From contig NZ_JACHFC010000001.1 of assembly GCF_014205895.1 (NCBI RefSeq), positions 310,001-374,000 of the forward strand: a DNA stretch of 64,000 nucleotides. Reading direction: 5' to 3'. The translations under genes were made by a program, and so were the position numbers. Positions 1 to 10,530 of the stretch are shown piece by piece (the stretch's first letter is position 1; every line of letters begins with the position of its first letter). The stretch comes from Borreliella lanei. GTDB lineage: Bacteria; Spirochaetota; Spirochaetia; Borreliales; Borreliaceae. The notes beneath the pieces were generated by a model, which saw only the letters and a program-made list of their open reading frames with translations, had not been told where the DNA came from and did no database searches.

Positions 1-17
1 ATTGAAAAATACGCAAA

Positions 18-2078
18 CTAAATACTTCTTCCAACATTCAAATAAGAGCAAAAAAGATTATCTAGCAAATCAATATCAATCTTGTCGTAAGCAGAATTAT
101 CACAAAAAAACAAATCGAGTTCTTCTCTAATCAATACTATAACATCTCTATCATCAACAAAATTAGCTATTTTTAATTTTAAATATCCTGCTTGTTCAAG
201 CCCAAATAAATTGCCAGGTCCTCTTAACCTTAAATCTTCCTCTGCTATTTTAAATCCATCCAAATTTTCTTTTATAGTTTTCAATCTAAATTTGCCAGCA
301 CTTGTTAAAGGCTCTTTATAGAGTAAAAAGAAAAAAGATTGTAAATTACTTCTACCAACACGACCTCTAATTTGATGTAAAGTAGAAAGCCCAAAACGCT
401 CGGCATGCTCTACCACCATACAAGTTGCATTTGGACAATCAATTCCAACCTCAATAACACTAGTAGCCACCAAAATATCTACTTTTTTCGAATAAAAATT
501 TTTCATAATTTCTTCTTTTAAATCGGATGGCAACTTAGAATGAAGCATATCCACAACATACTCGCTAAACACTTCTTTTAATTTTAAACACATATTATTA
601 ACATCTTTTAATTCAAATTTTTCTGAAGATGAAATTAATGGATAAACAAAATAAACCTGATGACCTTTTAAGAGCTCTTTTCTTAAAAACTCATAAACTT
701 TATCTTCATTGCCATGCTTTGCTAAATAAGTAGTAATAGGCAAACGCCCCTTAGGTAAGGTTTTAATAAATGAAATTTCAAGATCACCAAAAAGTGTTAA
801 CGCAAAACTTCTAGGAATAGGCGTTGCAGACATTAAAAGCATGTCTACCCCTTCTCCTTTGTTTTTAAGCTCTTCTCTTTGAATAACTCCAAATTTATGC
901 TGCTCGTCAATGATAACATATGCTAATCTTTTAAATTCTGTACTTTCGCAAAAAATAGCATGTGTTCCAACTATTAAACCAGAAGTTCCATTTTTAATAC
1001 TTTCTAATGCTTGCTCCTTATCCTTCTTTTTTAAACTACCAGTCAAAAGAGTCACCGAAATGTTAAAAGACGACAATATGTTAGATAAATTATCATAATG
1101 TTGACGAGCTAAAAGATCAGTAGGCGCCATAAATGCCACCTGATAACCAGCTTCAATTAAAGGAAGCCCCGAAAGCAAGGCAACAAGGGTTTTACCACTC
1201 CCAACATCACCTTGAAGCAATCTATTCATTGGCTTAGAAGAGTTAAGATCTGAGAATATCTCATCAACAGAAATTTTTTGATCTTCTGTAAGTTCAAAGG
1301 GCAAACTTGAAACAACTTTATCAAGCAAATCTCTTGATAAATGCCTTTTTTCTCGGAAAAGAACCTTAGAAGATCTATATCTTGAAAAAAACTGAAGCAA
1401 GAAAATTTCTCTGTAAATTAAAGTTTTTTTTGCCTTTTCAAGCATTTCTAATGAACTTGGAAAGTGAATCTCTTTTAAAGCATCACTTAACGACAATAAA
1501 GAATACTTTTCTATTAAAAATTTAGGAATATCTGTTTGACCAAACTTAAAAAAATATTCAAGAGCTTCCCTTACATATAATGAAATTTTCTTTGATGTTA
1601 ATCCCTCTGTCAAAGAATAAACCGGAAGAATTTTCTTAAACCTTTCAGGCTTTTCACTGTAAACTTCACTGTCAAAATTAGAACAACTCCATAAACCACT
1701 ATAATCGTTATAAGTAAATTTAGAATAAATATAAAATTTTTTATCTATTTTAAAAACATTCTCTAAAAAAGCCCTATTAAAAAGTAGGATTTCAAAAGGC
1801 TCATCATTTACGCTTCTAGCCGTTAACTTTAAATTTTTCTTAGAACTATCCCCAAATTTTTTATGCCCTACAACAGTGAACACCGTCATCATATCACAAC
1901 TTTTCACCTTAGAAAAATCCGGAAAAGTTTGCATATTTTGACGATCTTCATATTTTACAGGAAAAAACTCAATAAGATCTTTAACATTAAAAATTTGCAG
2001 ATTATTTAACCTTTCAACCCCTTTCTCACCAAGACCACCTATACCTTTAAGTTCATATTCAAACTCATGTAAAAACAT
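18..2078 (-). CDS. recG: ATP-dependent DNA helicase RecG
   Basis: Superfamily 2 helicase that remodels stalled replication forks and branch-migrates Holliday junctions in the cytoplasm. The 686-residue protein shows a wedge/OB-like N-terminal region, then Walker A GDVGSGKT at 290-297, the RecG-type Walker B box DEQHKFGV at 391-398, motif III SATP at 417-420, and the motif VI stretch QIRGRVGRS near 569-577 (Q569 to S577). The length is normal for RecG. It is the last gene of a dnaE-yggT-recG run; its ATG lies 9 bases after the YggT stop, so the three genes are probably co-transcribed. Nothing is missing. Identification is very secure from the combination of DEQH and the adjacent FGV, which separates RecG from other helicases. 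Confidence 0.97.
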   Translation of the reverse strand: MFLHEFEYELKGIGGLGEKGVERLNNLQIFNVKDLIEFFPVKYEDRQNMQTFPDFSKVKSCDMMTVFTVVGHKKFGDSSKKNLKLTARSVNDEPFEILLFNRAFLENVFKIDKKFYIYSKFTYNDYSGLWSCSNFDSEVYSEKPERFKKILPVYSLTEGLTSKKISLYVREALEYFFKFGQTDIPKFLIEKYSLLSLSDALKEIHFPSSLEMLEKAKKTLIYREIFLLQFFSRYRSSKVLFREKRHLSRDLLDKVVSSLPFELTEDQKISVDEIFSDLNSSKPMNRLLQGDVGSGKTLVALLSGLPLIEAGYQVAFMAPTDLLARQHYDNLSNILSSFNISVTLLTGSLKKKDKEQALESIKNGTSGLIVGTHAIFCESTEFKRLAYVIIDEQHKFGVIQREELKNKGEGVDMLLMSATPIPRSFALTLFGDLEISFIKTLPKGRLPITTYLAKHGNEDKVYEFLRKELLKGHQVYFVYPLISSSEKFELKDVNNMCLKLKEVFSEYVVDMLHSKLPSDLKEEIMKNFYSKKVDILVATSVIEVGIDCPNATCMVVEHAERFGLSTLHQIRGRVGRSNLQSFFFLLYKEPLTSAGKFRLKTIKENLDGFKIAEEDLRLRGPGNLFGLEQAGYLKLKIANFVDDRDVIVLIREELDLFFCDNSAYDKIDIDLLDNLFCSYLNVGRSI

Positions 2079-2087
2079 TTTAATCTC

Positions 2088-2669
2088 CTAAAAAGGCAAA
2101 TATGTTCCTAAAACTCTAATAGCAAATACAACCTGTTCAATAATAATTATAAATGCTACCATTAAAGCACTCCCAACAATCAAACGTAAAGCATAAGACA
2201 TATGTTTGTCGGTAATTACACCGCTTATCCTAGTGGATAAAGGAAGTAAAAATGAATCGACTGTTTTTAAAAAGTCTGAGCCTTGGAACAAATTCAAAAG
2301 CAACAATAACAATCTCAACAATAAAAAGAAAACTATAGCAATAAAAATGCTTCTAAATATCCCCCAAACTTCAACAATGAATAAAATAATAAATGTAGAA
2401 AGCCTATAATTGCCATAAGCCAACATTCTTTCAAAAATAGTTAAAGTTATTAAAGCTGCAATTGGAGAAAAATCAAACATACCAAATGTAAAAAAAGGAA
2501 TTCTTCTGAAAAAAGATAAAAATGGTTCTGTGACAATATGTATAAATCTGAAAAATACATTGGTATTAATCCCTGAAGACACAAGCCAACTAAGAAGGAT
2601 CCTAATTAAAATTAAAATCCTATAAATCTGCAAAAATACCATCAAAATTTCTATTAAAGCAACTAACAC
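2088..2669 (-). CDS. YggT-family integral membrane protein
   Basis: A 193-residue hydrophobic protein with two YggT-like halves. The first half has the family pattern of a membrane helix, LIRILLSWL, then TEPFLSFFRRIPFF followed by DFSPIAALI, which is the diagnostic YggT signature. The second half repeats a weaker version (LLPLSTRISGVI, then a C-terminal helix). YggT proteins sit in the cytoplasmic membrane; their role is poorly defined and has been tied to osmotic stress and cell division. The GTG start at 2669 is preceded by AGGAGG, which overlaps the stop codon of dnaE upstream, so translation is probably coupled. Family assignment is firm, function unknown. Confidence 0.85.
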   Translation of the reverse strand: MLVALIEILMVFLQIYRILILIRILLSWLVSSGINTNVFFRFIHIVTEPFLSFFRRIPFFTFGMFDFSPIAALITLTIFERMLAYGNYRLSTFIILFIVEVWGIFRSIFIAIVFFLLLRLLLLLLNLFQGSDFLKTVDSFLLPLSTRISGVITDKHMSYALRLIVGSALMVAFIIIIEQVVFAIRVLGTYLPF

Positions 2670-2677
2670 AGCACCTC

Positions 2678-5600
2678 CTAATCAACCCAAACATCTTCAA
2701 CTATCACACACTTTCTCAACTTATCAAGCTTATCTTCATCTGGCACAAAATTTAAAATTGAATTCATTTTTAATTTTAAATCCTTGCCATTTTCCCTTAA
2801 ATAAAAATAAACATTTGAAAATCCAGAATTGTCCTCAAAATTACTTATACTTTCTTTTAAAGAATTAAGTAATTGTAGGTCATTTAATTTATTATTTAAA
2901 AATTTAATATGAATATTATTTATTTTATCTTTGGAAAGTCTCTCAATATTTACAACTTTTTCAACTACAATTGAAAATTTGTCTCTGTTAAACGTAAGCC
3001 TACCTACAACCCCAACAACATTACCTTCAAGTAAAAAATTTCTATACCTTTCATAGCTTTCTGTAAAAACTACAATATCTATTGCGCCTTTAAAATCTTC
3101 TACAACACCAAAAGCCATTTTTGCATTATTTCTTTTAGTTTGAATAACTTTTACTGAATTTAAAATACCAGCAAATTGAACAATGCTATCTTTTTTAGCA
3201 GCAAGATCTTTTAAAACATTTAAACTGGAGAAACTATCAATTGCCTTTTTATAAGGATCAAGAGGATGACCCGACACATAAAATCCTAAAAGCTCTTTTT
3301 CAAATCCTAAAAGCTCAGAATAAGAATACTCTTTAAAAGTCTGATAATTAAAACTTTGCTGAATTGGATCTTGACTTTCAAGAGCACCAAATAAGCTATT
3401 TTGACCAAGTTTTTTATTATTTTTATCTTCTGAAACAACTTCAATCAAACGATCAAGATTTTCAAATAAAGTTTTTCTATTTTGATCCAAACTATCAAAA
3501 AGTCCAGATTTTATTGCAGATTCTAAAAATTTCTTATTAATTACTTTATCATCTACACGTCTTATAAAATCTTCAAAAGAACTATATTTGCCGTTTTTTT
3601 CTCTCTCATCAATTATTAAATCAACAACAATTCCTCCAAGATTTTTAATCCCATTAAGCCCATAAGAAATTCCAGAATCAGTTACACGAAATTCCCTAAA
3701 TGATCGATTTATATCGGGCTTGAGCACGTCTATACCTATAGCTTTTGACTCTTCAATGTAATAAGAAAGCTTATCATTATTATTAATTTCATTAGTCAAA
3801 TTGGCAGCCATAAAATATTCAGGATAATTAGCCTTAAGATAAGCCGTTTGATATGCTATTAAAGAATACGCCGCTGCATGCGATTTGTTAAATCCATACC
3901 CCGAAAAAGGCTTTAAAAGTTCAAAAATTTCACTAGCAATTTCTTTGTCATATCCTTTCTCAATAGCACCTCTTAAAAAGTCGACCTTCATCTCATTCAT
4001 CTCGTCTTCTTTCTTTTTCCCCATAGCACGTCTTAAAATATCGGCCTTGCCAAGAGAAAAGCCTCCAATTATTTTTGCAACTTCCATTACTTGTTCTTGA
4101 TAAACAATAACCCCATAAGTTGGTCTTAAAACTTCCTTTAAATCTGGATGAGGATATTTAATTCTCTTAACACCTTTTTTAGCAGCAATAAATTGAGGAA
4201 TAAATTGCATAGGACCTGGCCTATAAAGAGCATTTAAGGCTATTAAATCTTCAATGCTATCGGGCTTTGCGTCTTTTAGAATTTGCTGCATTCCTTCAGA
4301 TTCAAACTGAAAAACAGATGCACTTCTTCCTTCTCCTAGCATTTTAAAAGTCTTAACATCATTATCTGGAATATTTTTTATTTTAAAATCTGGATTTACA
4401 CTTCTAATAAGATTTTCCGCATTTTTTATTAACGTCAATGTTTTCAAGCCAAGAAAATCCATCTTAACAAGCCCACATTCTTCAAGCAAATCCATTGTGT
4501 ATTGAGTAGAAACAGAACCTTGCTTATAATCCTTATAAAGAGGCACATAGTCGGTTAAAGGGGTTTTAGAAATTACAATTCCTGCAGCATGAGTTGAAGC
4601 ATGCCTATTCATTCCCTCAAGAATCAATGCGGCATTCATTAATTCTTTGTAAACAGGCTTGCTAGTAAAATATTCTTTTAAGGAACTATCATCTAAAACC
4701 TCTTTTAAAGAAACTTTGGGACCATCAGGAATAAACTTAGTAAGTTCATTTGATTCAGCAAATGGAATATCTAAAACTCTAGCCACATCCTTAACTACAG
4801 CCTTGGGCTTTAAAGTTCCAAAAGTAATTATTTGAGCTACCTTATCTTCTCCATATTTATTGGTAACATATTTTATAATCTCCTCTCTACCTTCAAAACA
4901 AAAATCAATATCAAAATCGGGCATAGAAATACGCTCAGGATTTAAAAATCTCTCAAAAAGTAAATTATACTTTAAGGGATCAATATCAGTAATCCTAAGA
5001 GCATAAGCTACTATTGAACCAGCACCAGAACCACGCCCAGCTCCAACAGGAATATCGTGATCATGAGCAAATTTAATAAAATCCCAAACAATCAAAAAAT
5101 ACCCTTCAAAACCCATTCCAATTATTACGCTCAATTCATAAAAAGCTCTATCTTTTATTTTGCTTGTCAAAGTTTTATATCTAAATTTCAATCCCTCAAG
5201 AGTAAGATGTTCCAAATATTCACCAAGAGTATTAAATTCAACAGGAATTTGATAATCAGGTAAAATAGGGCCTGGAAAAGTTATTTTAAAATCATCACAT
5301 TTTTCTGCAATCCTTACAGTATTTTCTAAAGCTTCAGGCAAATCATTAAAAAGTTCACACATTTCCTCTTGAGATTTAATATAAAATTCATTGGTTTCCA
5401 TTTTTAATCTATTCTCATCGCTTTTCTTAGCACCGGTACCAATACAAACAATGATGTCTTGAGCGGCTGCATCTTCTCTGTTAACATAATGAGAATCATT
5501 AGCTGCTGTCAAAGGAACTCCAAGTTCCCTAGAATACTCAACCAACCTTTCATTTACAATGTCTTGATCTTTAATGCCATGTCTTTGAAGCTCAAGATAA

Positions 5601-6121
5601 AAATCATTGCCAAAAACTTTTTTAAACCAAAGAATTTCATTCTTAGCATCTTCAAATCTATTAGCCAAAATAAGTCTTGGAATGAGTCCTCCAATGCAAG
5701 CTGAAGTGCAAATTAATCCCTCTGAATATTTTTCAAGATCCTCTTTATCTATCCTTGGACGATAATAAAACCCTTCAAGATAAGAAATACTTGTTAATTT
5801 TAATAAGTTTTTATAACCCATCTCATTCTTGGCAAGCAAAATTAAATGGTAAGACATTTTTCCAAGATCGTCCTGTTTTTTTAAAAACTTAGAAGTTTTT
5901 GCCATATAAGCTTCAATGCCAATTATTGGCCTAATTCCTGCTTTTTTAGCTTCTTTATAAAATTTAATAGCTCCAAAAAGATTGCCATGATCTGTTAATG
6001 CAATATGTGACATATTGCATTTTTTTGCTTTTGATATAATATCTGATATTTTTGCAGCTCCATCCAAAAGAGAATAATCTGAATGAACATGCAAATGAAT
6101 AAATCTAGCCCTAAAACTCAT
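2678..6121 (-). CDS. dnaE: DNA polymerase III alpha subunit
   Basis: Catalytic subunit of the replicative polymerase. The N-terminal PHP domain begins RFIHLHVHSDYSLLDG, followed by the polymerase palm with PDFDIDF and the fingers, a helix-hairpin-helix region, and a C-terminal OB fold (about residues 970-1060). With ATG at 6121 the product is 1147 residues, the usual DnaE length, and the N-terminus MSFRARFIHLHVHS matches the family start closely. An in-frame TTG at 6163 would add 14 residues not expected for DnaE; neither start has a well-spaced ribosome site, so the choice rests on family alignment. First gene of the dnaE-yggT-recG operon. It lacks a PolC-type exonuclease, so proofreading must be separate. 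Confidence 0.96.
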   Translation of the reverse strand: MSFRARFIHLHVHSDYSLLDGAAKISDIISKAKKCNMSHIALTDHGNLFGAIKFYKEAKKAGIRPIIGIEAYMAKTSKFLKKQDDLGKMSYHLILLAKNEMGYKNLLKLTSISYLEGFYYRPRIDKEDLEKYSEGLICTSACIGGLIPRLILANRFEDAKNEILWFKKVFGNDFYLELQRHGIKDQDIVNERLVEYSRELGVPLTAANDSHYVNREDAAAQDIIVCIGTGAKKSDENRLKMETNEFYIKSQEEMCELFNDLPEALENTVRIAEKCDDFKITFPGPILPDYQIPVEFNTLGEYLEHLTLEGLKFRYKTLTSKIKDRAFYELSVIIGMGFEGYFLIVWDFIKFAHDHDIPVGAGRGSGAGSIVAYALRITDIDPLKYNLLFERFLNPERISMPDFDIDFCFEGREEIIKYVTNKYGEDKVAQIITFGTLKPKAVVKDVARVLDIPFAESNELTKFIPDGPKVSLKEVLDDSSLKEYFTSKPVYKELMNAALILEGMNRHASTHAAGIVISKTPLTDYVPLYKDYKQGSVSTQYTMDLLEECGLVKMDFLGLKTLTLIKNAENLIRSVNPDFKIKNIPDNDVKTFKMLGEGRSASVFQFESEGMQQILKDAKPDSIEDLIALNALYRPGPMQFIPQFIAAKKGVKRIKYPHPDLKEVLRPTYGVIVYQEQVMEVAKIIGGFSLGKADILRRAMGKKKEDEMNEMKVDFLRGAIEKGYDKEIASEIFELLKPFSGYGFNKSHAAAYSLIAYQTAYLKANYPEYFMAANLTNEINNNDKLSYYIEESKAIGIDVLKPDINRSFREFRVTDSGISYGLNGIKNLGGIVVDLIIDEREKNGKYSSFEDFIRRVDDKVINKKFLESAIKSGLFDSLDQNRKTLFENLDRLIEVVSEDKNNKKLGQNSLFGALESQDPIQQSFNYQTFKEYSYSELLGFEKELLGFYVSGHPLDPYKKAIDSFSSLNVLKDLAAKKDSIVQFAGILNSVKVIQTKRNNAKMAFGVVEDFKGAIDIVVFTESYERYRNFLLEGNVVGVVGRLTFNRDKFSIVVEKVVNIERLSKDKINNIHIKFLNNKLNDLQLLNSLKESISNFEDNSGFSNVYFYLRENGKDLKLKMNSILNFVPDEDKLDKLRKCVIVEDVWVD

Positions 6122-6250
6122 ACCTAAAATTATTTTATCAAAATAAAACTTGATTTTTAACAAACCTTAGTTAAATAAATAAAAACTTAAAAAGCCACTA
6201 TAATTTTAAATCTCTAATTTAAATTATTGCAAAAAATCTTATCAAAATAA

Positions 6251-7420
6251 TCAGGAAAAAATACTAATTCCTTGATTATCTAATTCAATTACCATCTTTT
6301 TAATGTGCTCAAGTTTTCTAACAATTTCTTCGGACAAACTCTCAGCTTGAGACAAAAAATCTTTAGCTTGCCTTAAGCCGCTATCATTACGATTTTCTAA
6401 CCTAAATATAATCAAAATTTCAGCTGCAAACTTATTAATATTTAAATAAGGAATGTACACTTCTTCCCACAACTGCCTGATAGCATCATTCTTGGGGGAC
6501 AATCCTTTATAAAACAATCCAAACCCGTGCTTGGAAGCATCCGTTTGAATAAATATTCTCCTTTGTCCTTCAACAAGTAATCTCAAATTATTAATCCAAG
6601 AAAATTGCTCTGAGATAATAAATTCTAGCTCTTTTAAAAATTCATCATTAGACAGCATAAAAGTATCAGAGCCAATCAAAGAGTCACAGTTTCTTGAATA
6701 ATAAGCCATATTAGCATCTATACTCTCAAGACTTTCAATCAAAGAAGAAAATTCCTCTTGACTTCTTGAAAAGCGCTTAAATATGCTCTCAAGATAATTA
6801 AGCTGTTCAAGAATCTCGGCAAAGAACTTATCAATATCAATCTGCAAATCCTTAAGGTTATTAGAAATTAAATCTTTAGAAACCTCCTCAATTTCCTTTA
6901 CAGAAATCATATTCATAACACCTTTTGCCTGATCAGAAAGTCGCTTGATCTCATCTGCAACAACAGAAAATCCTTTACCATATTCTTTAGCTCTTGCAGC
7001 CTCAAGCTTTGCATTAAGAGAAATCATATTGGTAGCCCCCAAAAAATTACTTATTGTTTCTAAGCTGCCCTGAATTCCAACAATAACAGAAGATATTTGA
7101 TTTAATTTTTCCTTATTATTTTTACCAAGATCACCAAAAATAACGTTTATCTGATCACGAGCATTATTTGTCATCTCAACAAAAGTGGAAAATATCTGAT
7201 CAAAATCTTCTATTCCAGAAAACAAAATTCTTTGCAATGACTCAAATCCTACTTTTAGAGTAGAAATGGAAGCTTTGGTATGATAAAATCCCTTTAGCAT
7301 TTCTTTAACAGGAACTTTATACTCATAAGTACTCAAATCTTTTTTGTCATTACTAACAACATTTAAAAGATTTGAATCAACAACTTTTTTATTTTTTTTA
7401 AAAAACGAAAATTTTTTCAT
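6251..7420 (-). CDS. mcp-1: Soluble methyl-accepting chemotaxis protein
   Basis: A 389-residue cytosolic chemoreceptor. There is no signal peptide or membrane helix. The signalling hairpin is clear at about 130-175 (TNMISLNAKLEAARAKEYGKG, read in two parts, then GFSVVADEIKRLSDQAKG), the region that contacts CheA and CheW. Downstream, around residues 270-350, lies a segment resembling a chemoreceptor zinc-binding (CZB) domain: SWINNLRLLVEG, then KHGFGLFYKG, but with most expected ligands replaced. It is monocistronic, with 240 bases of AT-rich DNA upstream. The ligand is unknown; a soluble receptor would sense an internal signal. The receptor call is secure, the CZB reading is inference. Confidence 0.92.
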   Translation of the reverse strand: MKKFSFFKKNKKVVDSNLLNVVSNDKKDLSTYEYKVPVKEMLKGFYHTKASISTLKVGFESLQRILFSGIEDFDQIFSTFVEMTNNARDQINVIFGDLGKNNKEKLNQISSVIVGIQGSLETISNFLGATNMISLNAKLEAARAKEYGKGFSVVADEIKRLSDQAKGVMNMISVKEIEEVSKDLISNNLKDLQIDIDKFFAEILEQLNYLESIFKRFSRSQEEFSSLIESLESIDANMAYYSRNCDSLIGSDTFMLSNDEFLKELEFIISEQFSWINNLRLLVEGQRRIFIQTDASKHGFGLFYKGLSPKNDAIRQLWEEVYIPYLNINKFAAEILIIFRLENRNDSGLRQAKDFLSQAESLSEEIVRKLEHIKKMVIELDNQGISIFS

Positions 7421-7660
7421 AAAGGGATTCTACCATAAAAACTTTTTTTTGAATAGAACCCCAAGTACTTAATTTGATACATTATTTCAAATTTAATATC
7501 AAATCAAATACATTGCTAAACAAAAAATATTTTTACATTTAAATGGTAAAAATTAACCACTTTGAAATAAATTCAAGCTTTCATCTTAAACCATAAAACC
7601 ATCTAAAGATACAAATCATTCTCCTCATTTATAAAATTTAAAACTAATTTTAAATTAAAT

Positions 7661-8248
7661 TTACTTTCTTTTTACCCAAGAATAACGTCCACTAACCTCA
7701 TTATACTCAAAAAGAACATCTCTGTAAGAAAAAAAGCATAAAAAAATATCTATAAACTCTTCTAATTTAGCCTTAACTTTTGGCAAGTTAAAATCATTGT
7801 CAAAATTAAAAATATCGTCTGATTCTACTTTAAATAATTTATCATCTTGCTTGAGAATAACTTTTTTGGGCTGCCAAAAAAGAACGTTGATTTTTTTGTC
7901 TTGAAGAAAAAATCTATTAAATTCATACTCAAGATCAACTTGATCCGTTTTTGCTTCAACAATTCCAACAATAACACATCTTTCATGATCAATTCTTTTA
8001 ATCAAAACAGCATCTGTAAGCACAACTCTCTCACCAACTTCAAGAGCAAACTGCTCTTCTATCTCATATTGCTTATTAAAAGGAAGATTTGCAATTTTCC
8101 TGAAAAGATTGAGAAGTATGTACTTAGTGCTCATCTCTTTATTGCTTATTCTAAGACAAGGAATCTTCATTCTATACTTAAGCTCATCAAAAAAATATTT
8201 AACTAACCTTTTCATTAAAATTGTTTTTCTAATGTCTTCTTCTTTCAT
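7661..8248 (-). CDS. Conserved protein with PD-(D/E)XK-like motif
   Basis: A 195-residue cytosolic protein of unknown function. It has no membrane segment. The central part shows a strand pattern with D79 (LTDAVLIKR) followed 18 residues later by E98-A-K100 (VGIVEAK), and then a helix and the strand VLFWQPKKVIL. This D...ExK arrangement is the core of the PD-(D/E)XK nuclease fold and recalls the N-terminal domain of type I restriction R subunits. No helicase or specificity subunit is nearby, so a restriction role is not implied. ATG start with AGGAG six bases upstream. Divergent from the membrane protein gene at 8388. Fold assignment is tentative. Confidence 0.75.
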   Translation of the reverse strand: MKEEDIRKTILMKRLVKYFFDELKYRMKIPCLRISNKEMSTKYILLNLFRKIANLPFNKQYEIEEQFALEVGERVVLTDAVLIKRIDHERCVIVGIVEAKTDQVDLEYEFNRFFLQDKKINVLFWQPKKVILKQDDKLFKVESDDIFNFDNDFNLPKVKAKLEEFIDIFLCFFSYRDVLFEYNEVSGRYSWVKRK

Positions 8249-8387
8249 TCAATACTCCTAATAAAAATTGCCAAAAATTAAAGCTATTATATAAATATAA
8301 TAAAATCTGAATATTATTAAAGAAATCAAAGTATTTTATTATATACTAATTATAATTAAATCATTGCCTAAAATGAAAGGGAAAATT

Positions 8388-8912
8388 ATGTTAATCAAAT
8401 TTATGTTCTCAAATATTAATCTAATATTAATAGTCGGCATGACTTTATTTAAAATATTATTAGAAATAATGTACCGAAAAATATTATTAAAAAAAATGGT
8501 TGACAGTACTAACACATTAAATACTCAAAAAAAACAATGCAAAATAATTGTTATCTTTGTTTTAGCTTTAAATCATTTATTACAAAGTTTTTTAATAAAC
8601 GCTCTTATCAATTTATTTAACAATTTAATAACTCTTACTAACAACTCTCTGGGAAGCTTAACAGACTTAAATTACAATATATTATCTGCAATACTAATAT
8701 CTAGCATAACCTGGCTTGCATTTAGCTTTCCAAAAGTAATAAACGATATAATCTATGAAAAAAGACCATTTAATTTAACAATAGCTAATGCTTTTTTTGA
8801 CTTTTTAATAATAATATTACTAACCATATTCTCTAAATTATTTTTAAGCTACAAAATATTGCAATTTGAAAACACTACAAACATTAATTTTGAGAATCTG
8901 CCTACTCACTAA
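8388..8912 (+). CDS. Four-helix membrane protein, unknown
   Basis: A 174-residue hydrophobic protein that I do not recognise. Hydropathy by eye suggests four transmembrane helices: about 5-27, 46-70, 102-122 and 137-160. The loop between helices 1 and 2 is basic (YRKILLKKM), which argues for a cytoplasmic loop. The ATG at 8388 is preceded by GAAAGG about eight bases upstream; an in-frame TTG at 8364 has no such site and was rejected. Convergent with pyrG, 16 bases apart. It stands alone on the plus strand amid minus-strand genes. No enzymatic motif is visible. Confidence 0.7.
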   Translation: MLIKFMFSNINLILIVGMTLFKILLEIMYRKILLKKMVDSTNTLNTQKKQCKIIVIFVLALNHLLQSFLINALINLFNNLITLTNNSLGSLTDLNYNILSAILISSITWLAFSFPKVINDIIYEKRPFNLTIANAFFDFLIIILLTIFSKLFLSYKILQFENTTNINFENLPTH

Positions 8913-8928
8913 GTAACCAAATAGACAC

Positions 8929-10530
8929 TCAAATACAAGCTTTAATTAGCCCTAGAAAAAGCTTAGCTGGATTTTCTATTCTTGTAATAAGTTCTGGATG
9001 AAACTGGCAAGCCACAAAAAATTTATTTTTAGGAATTTCTATTAATTTTGCCATTTTAAAATCACTTGAAAATCCAGATACTATAAGTCCATTTTTTTCA
9101 AATAAATCTATATAATCATTATTAACTTCATACCTATGTCTAAATCTTTCAATTATCCGATCTTGGCCATAAAGTTTAAAAGCTATTGTATTCTTTTTAA
9201 GAATCACAGGATATCCTCCAAGCCTCATTGTAGCACCCTTATCTTTAATTCCCTTTTGCTCAGGAAGTAAATGAATAACAGGACTTTTTAAAGGCTTGTC
9301 TTTTAATAAATTTTCCTCCGTATCAGCATCAAGTATTCCACAAACATTACGAGCAAATTCTATTACAGCAAGCTGCAAACCAAGACAAATCCCAAGAAAG
9401 GGAATATTATTCTCACGAGCATATTTAATAGCCATAATTTTACCTTCATATCCTTTTCCCCCAAAGCCGCCAGGAACAATAATACCGTCAAACTCTTTTA
9501 AGCAGCTCTCATTTAAATCATTAGAATCAATTAAAGTACTTTTAATAAGCAAGTCCAAATGAGCTGCAACATGAACCAAAGACTCTCTAATTGACGCATA
9601 AGAATCATCAAGTTCGGCATATTTACCACAAACAGCAATATTAATAATTTTTTTAGGCGTAAAAAAATTAGATTTTATAACTCCTACAAGTTTTGAAAGC
9701 TCTTCTATTTTTGGATCAACCTTAATATTTAACTTAGAGCTTAAAATATCATGTACGCCTTGTTTGTAAAAAGATATAGGAATCTCATAAATAGTAGAAA
9801 CATCAACATTGTCAATAATAGAAGTGCTCTCAACATTACAAAACATTGCCACTTTTTTCCTGATTTGATCTGTCAATACTTGCGAGCTTCTAGCAATAAT
9901 TAAATCAGGAAAAATACCTGCTTTATTTAAAGTTTTAACACTCTGTTGAGTAGGTTTAGACTTTTGTTCATTAATTCCAGCTGGGCTTGGTACATAGGTT
10001 AAATGAATAAAAGCAATATTACCACTTCCAATCTCCTGTCTTATTTGTCTTACTGTCTCAATAAATAAAATATTTTCCATATCTCCTATAGTTCCACCAA
10101 TTTCAATTATCAACATATCGCTATTCTCAGAGCTTGCAATCTGAAAAATTGTAGACTTGATCTCATCAGTAACATGGGGAATAAGCTGAACTGTTCTTCC
10201 TAAATATTTGCCCTTTCGCTCATTTTCAAGTATCTTTTTGTATATTTTCCCCATTGTAATGTTCCAACTAGACTTTGCATTAAGATTTAAAAACCTCTCA
10301 TAATGACCAAAGTCCATATCAACCTCTCCTCCATCATCAAGCACAAAAACTTCTCCATGCTCAACAGGATTAATAGTCCCAGGATCAGTATTTAAATACC
10401 CATCACATTTAATTGGAGTAACTCTAAAATCATATCTAAACAACCTTGCAATACTTGCCGATGTAACTCCTTTGCCAATTCCAGAGATCACGCCTCCTGT
10501 TATTACTAAAATCTTTAAGTTTTTTTTCAT
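8929..10530 (-). CDS. pyrG: CTP synthase
   Basis: Converts UTP to CTP using ATP and glutamine. The 533-residue protein has the N-terminal synthase domain ([15 protein letters not shown] at 12-26, and [14 protein letters not shown] around 145-158) and the C-terminal class I glutamine amidotransferase domain with nucleophile C382 in LGICLGLQ and the FHPEL motif close to the C-terminus. Length and motifs are standard. ATG start with GGGG five bases upstream. Single gene, with 187 bases of non-coding DNA downstream of the ABC permease gene on one side and a convergent membrane protein gene on the other. It supplies CTP for RNA, DNA and phospholipids; the window also encodes pyrH. Confidence 0.97.
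   Translation of the reverse strand: MKKNLKILVITGGVISGIGKGVTSASIARLFRYDFRVTPIKCDGYLNTDPGTINPVEHGEVFVLDDGGEVDMDFGHYERFLNLNAKSSWNITMGKIYKKILENERKGKYLGRTVQLIPHVTDEIKSTIFQIASSENSDMLIIEIGGTIGDMENILFIETVRQIRQEIGSGNIAFIHLTYVPSPAGINEQKSKPTQQSVKTLNKAGIFPDLIIARSSQVLTDQIRKKVAMFCNVESTSIIDNVDVSTIYEIPISFYKQGVHDILSSKLNIKVDPKIEELSKLVGVIKSNFFTPKKIINIAVCGKYAELDDSYASIRESLVHVAAHLDLLIKSTLIDSNDLNESCLKEFDGIIVPGGFGGKGYEGKIMAIKYARENNIPFLGICLGLQLAVIEFARNVCGILDADTEENLLKDKPLKSPVIHLLPEQKGIKDKGATMRLGGYPVILKKNTIAFKLYGQDRIIERFRHRYEVNNDYIDLFEKNGLIVSGFSSDFKMAKLIEIPKNKFFVACQFHPELITRIENPAKLFLGLIKACI

Noticed and set aside
6122..6163. TTG start adding 14 residues to DnaE
   Set aside because: Family proteins begin just before the PHP motif, matching ATG 6121; the TTG has no spaced ribosome site.
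7421..7660. Possible small gene upstream of the chemoreceptor
   Set aside because: No open frame with a ribosome site on either strand; only A/T-rich tracts.
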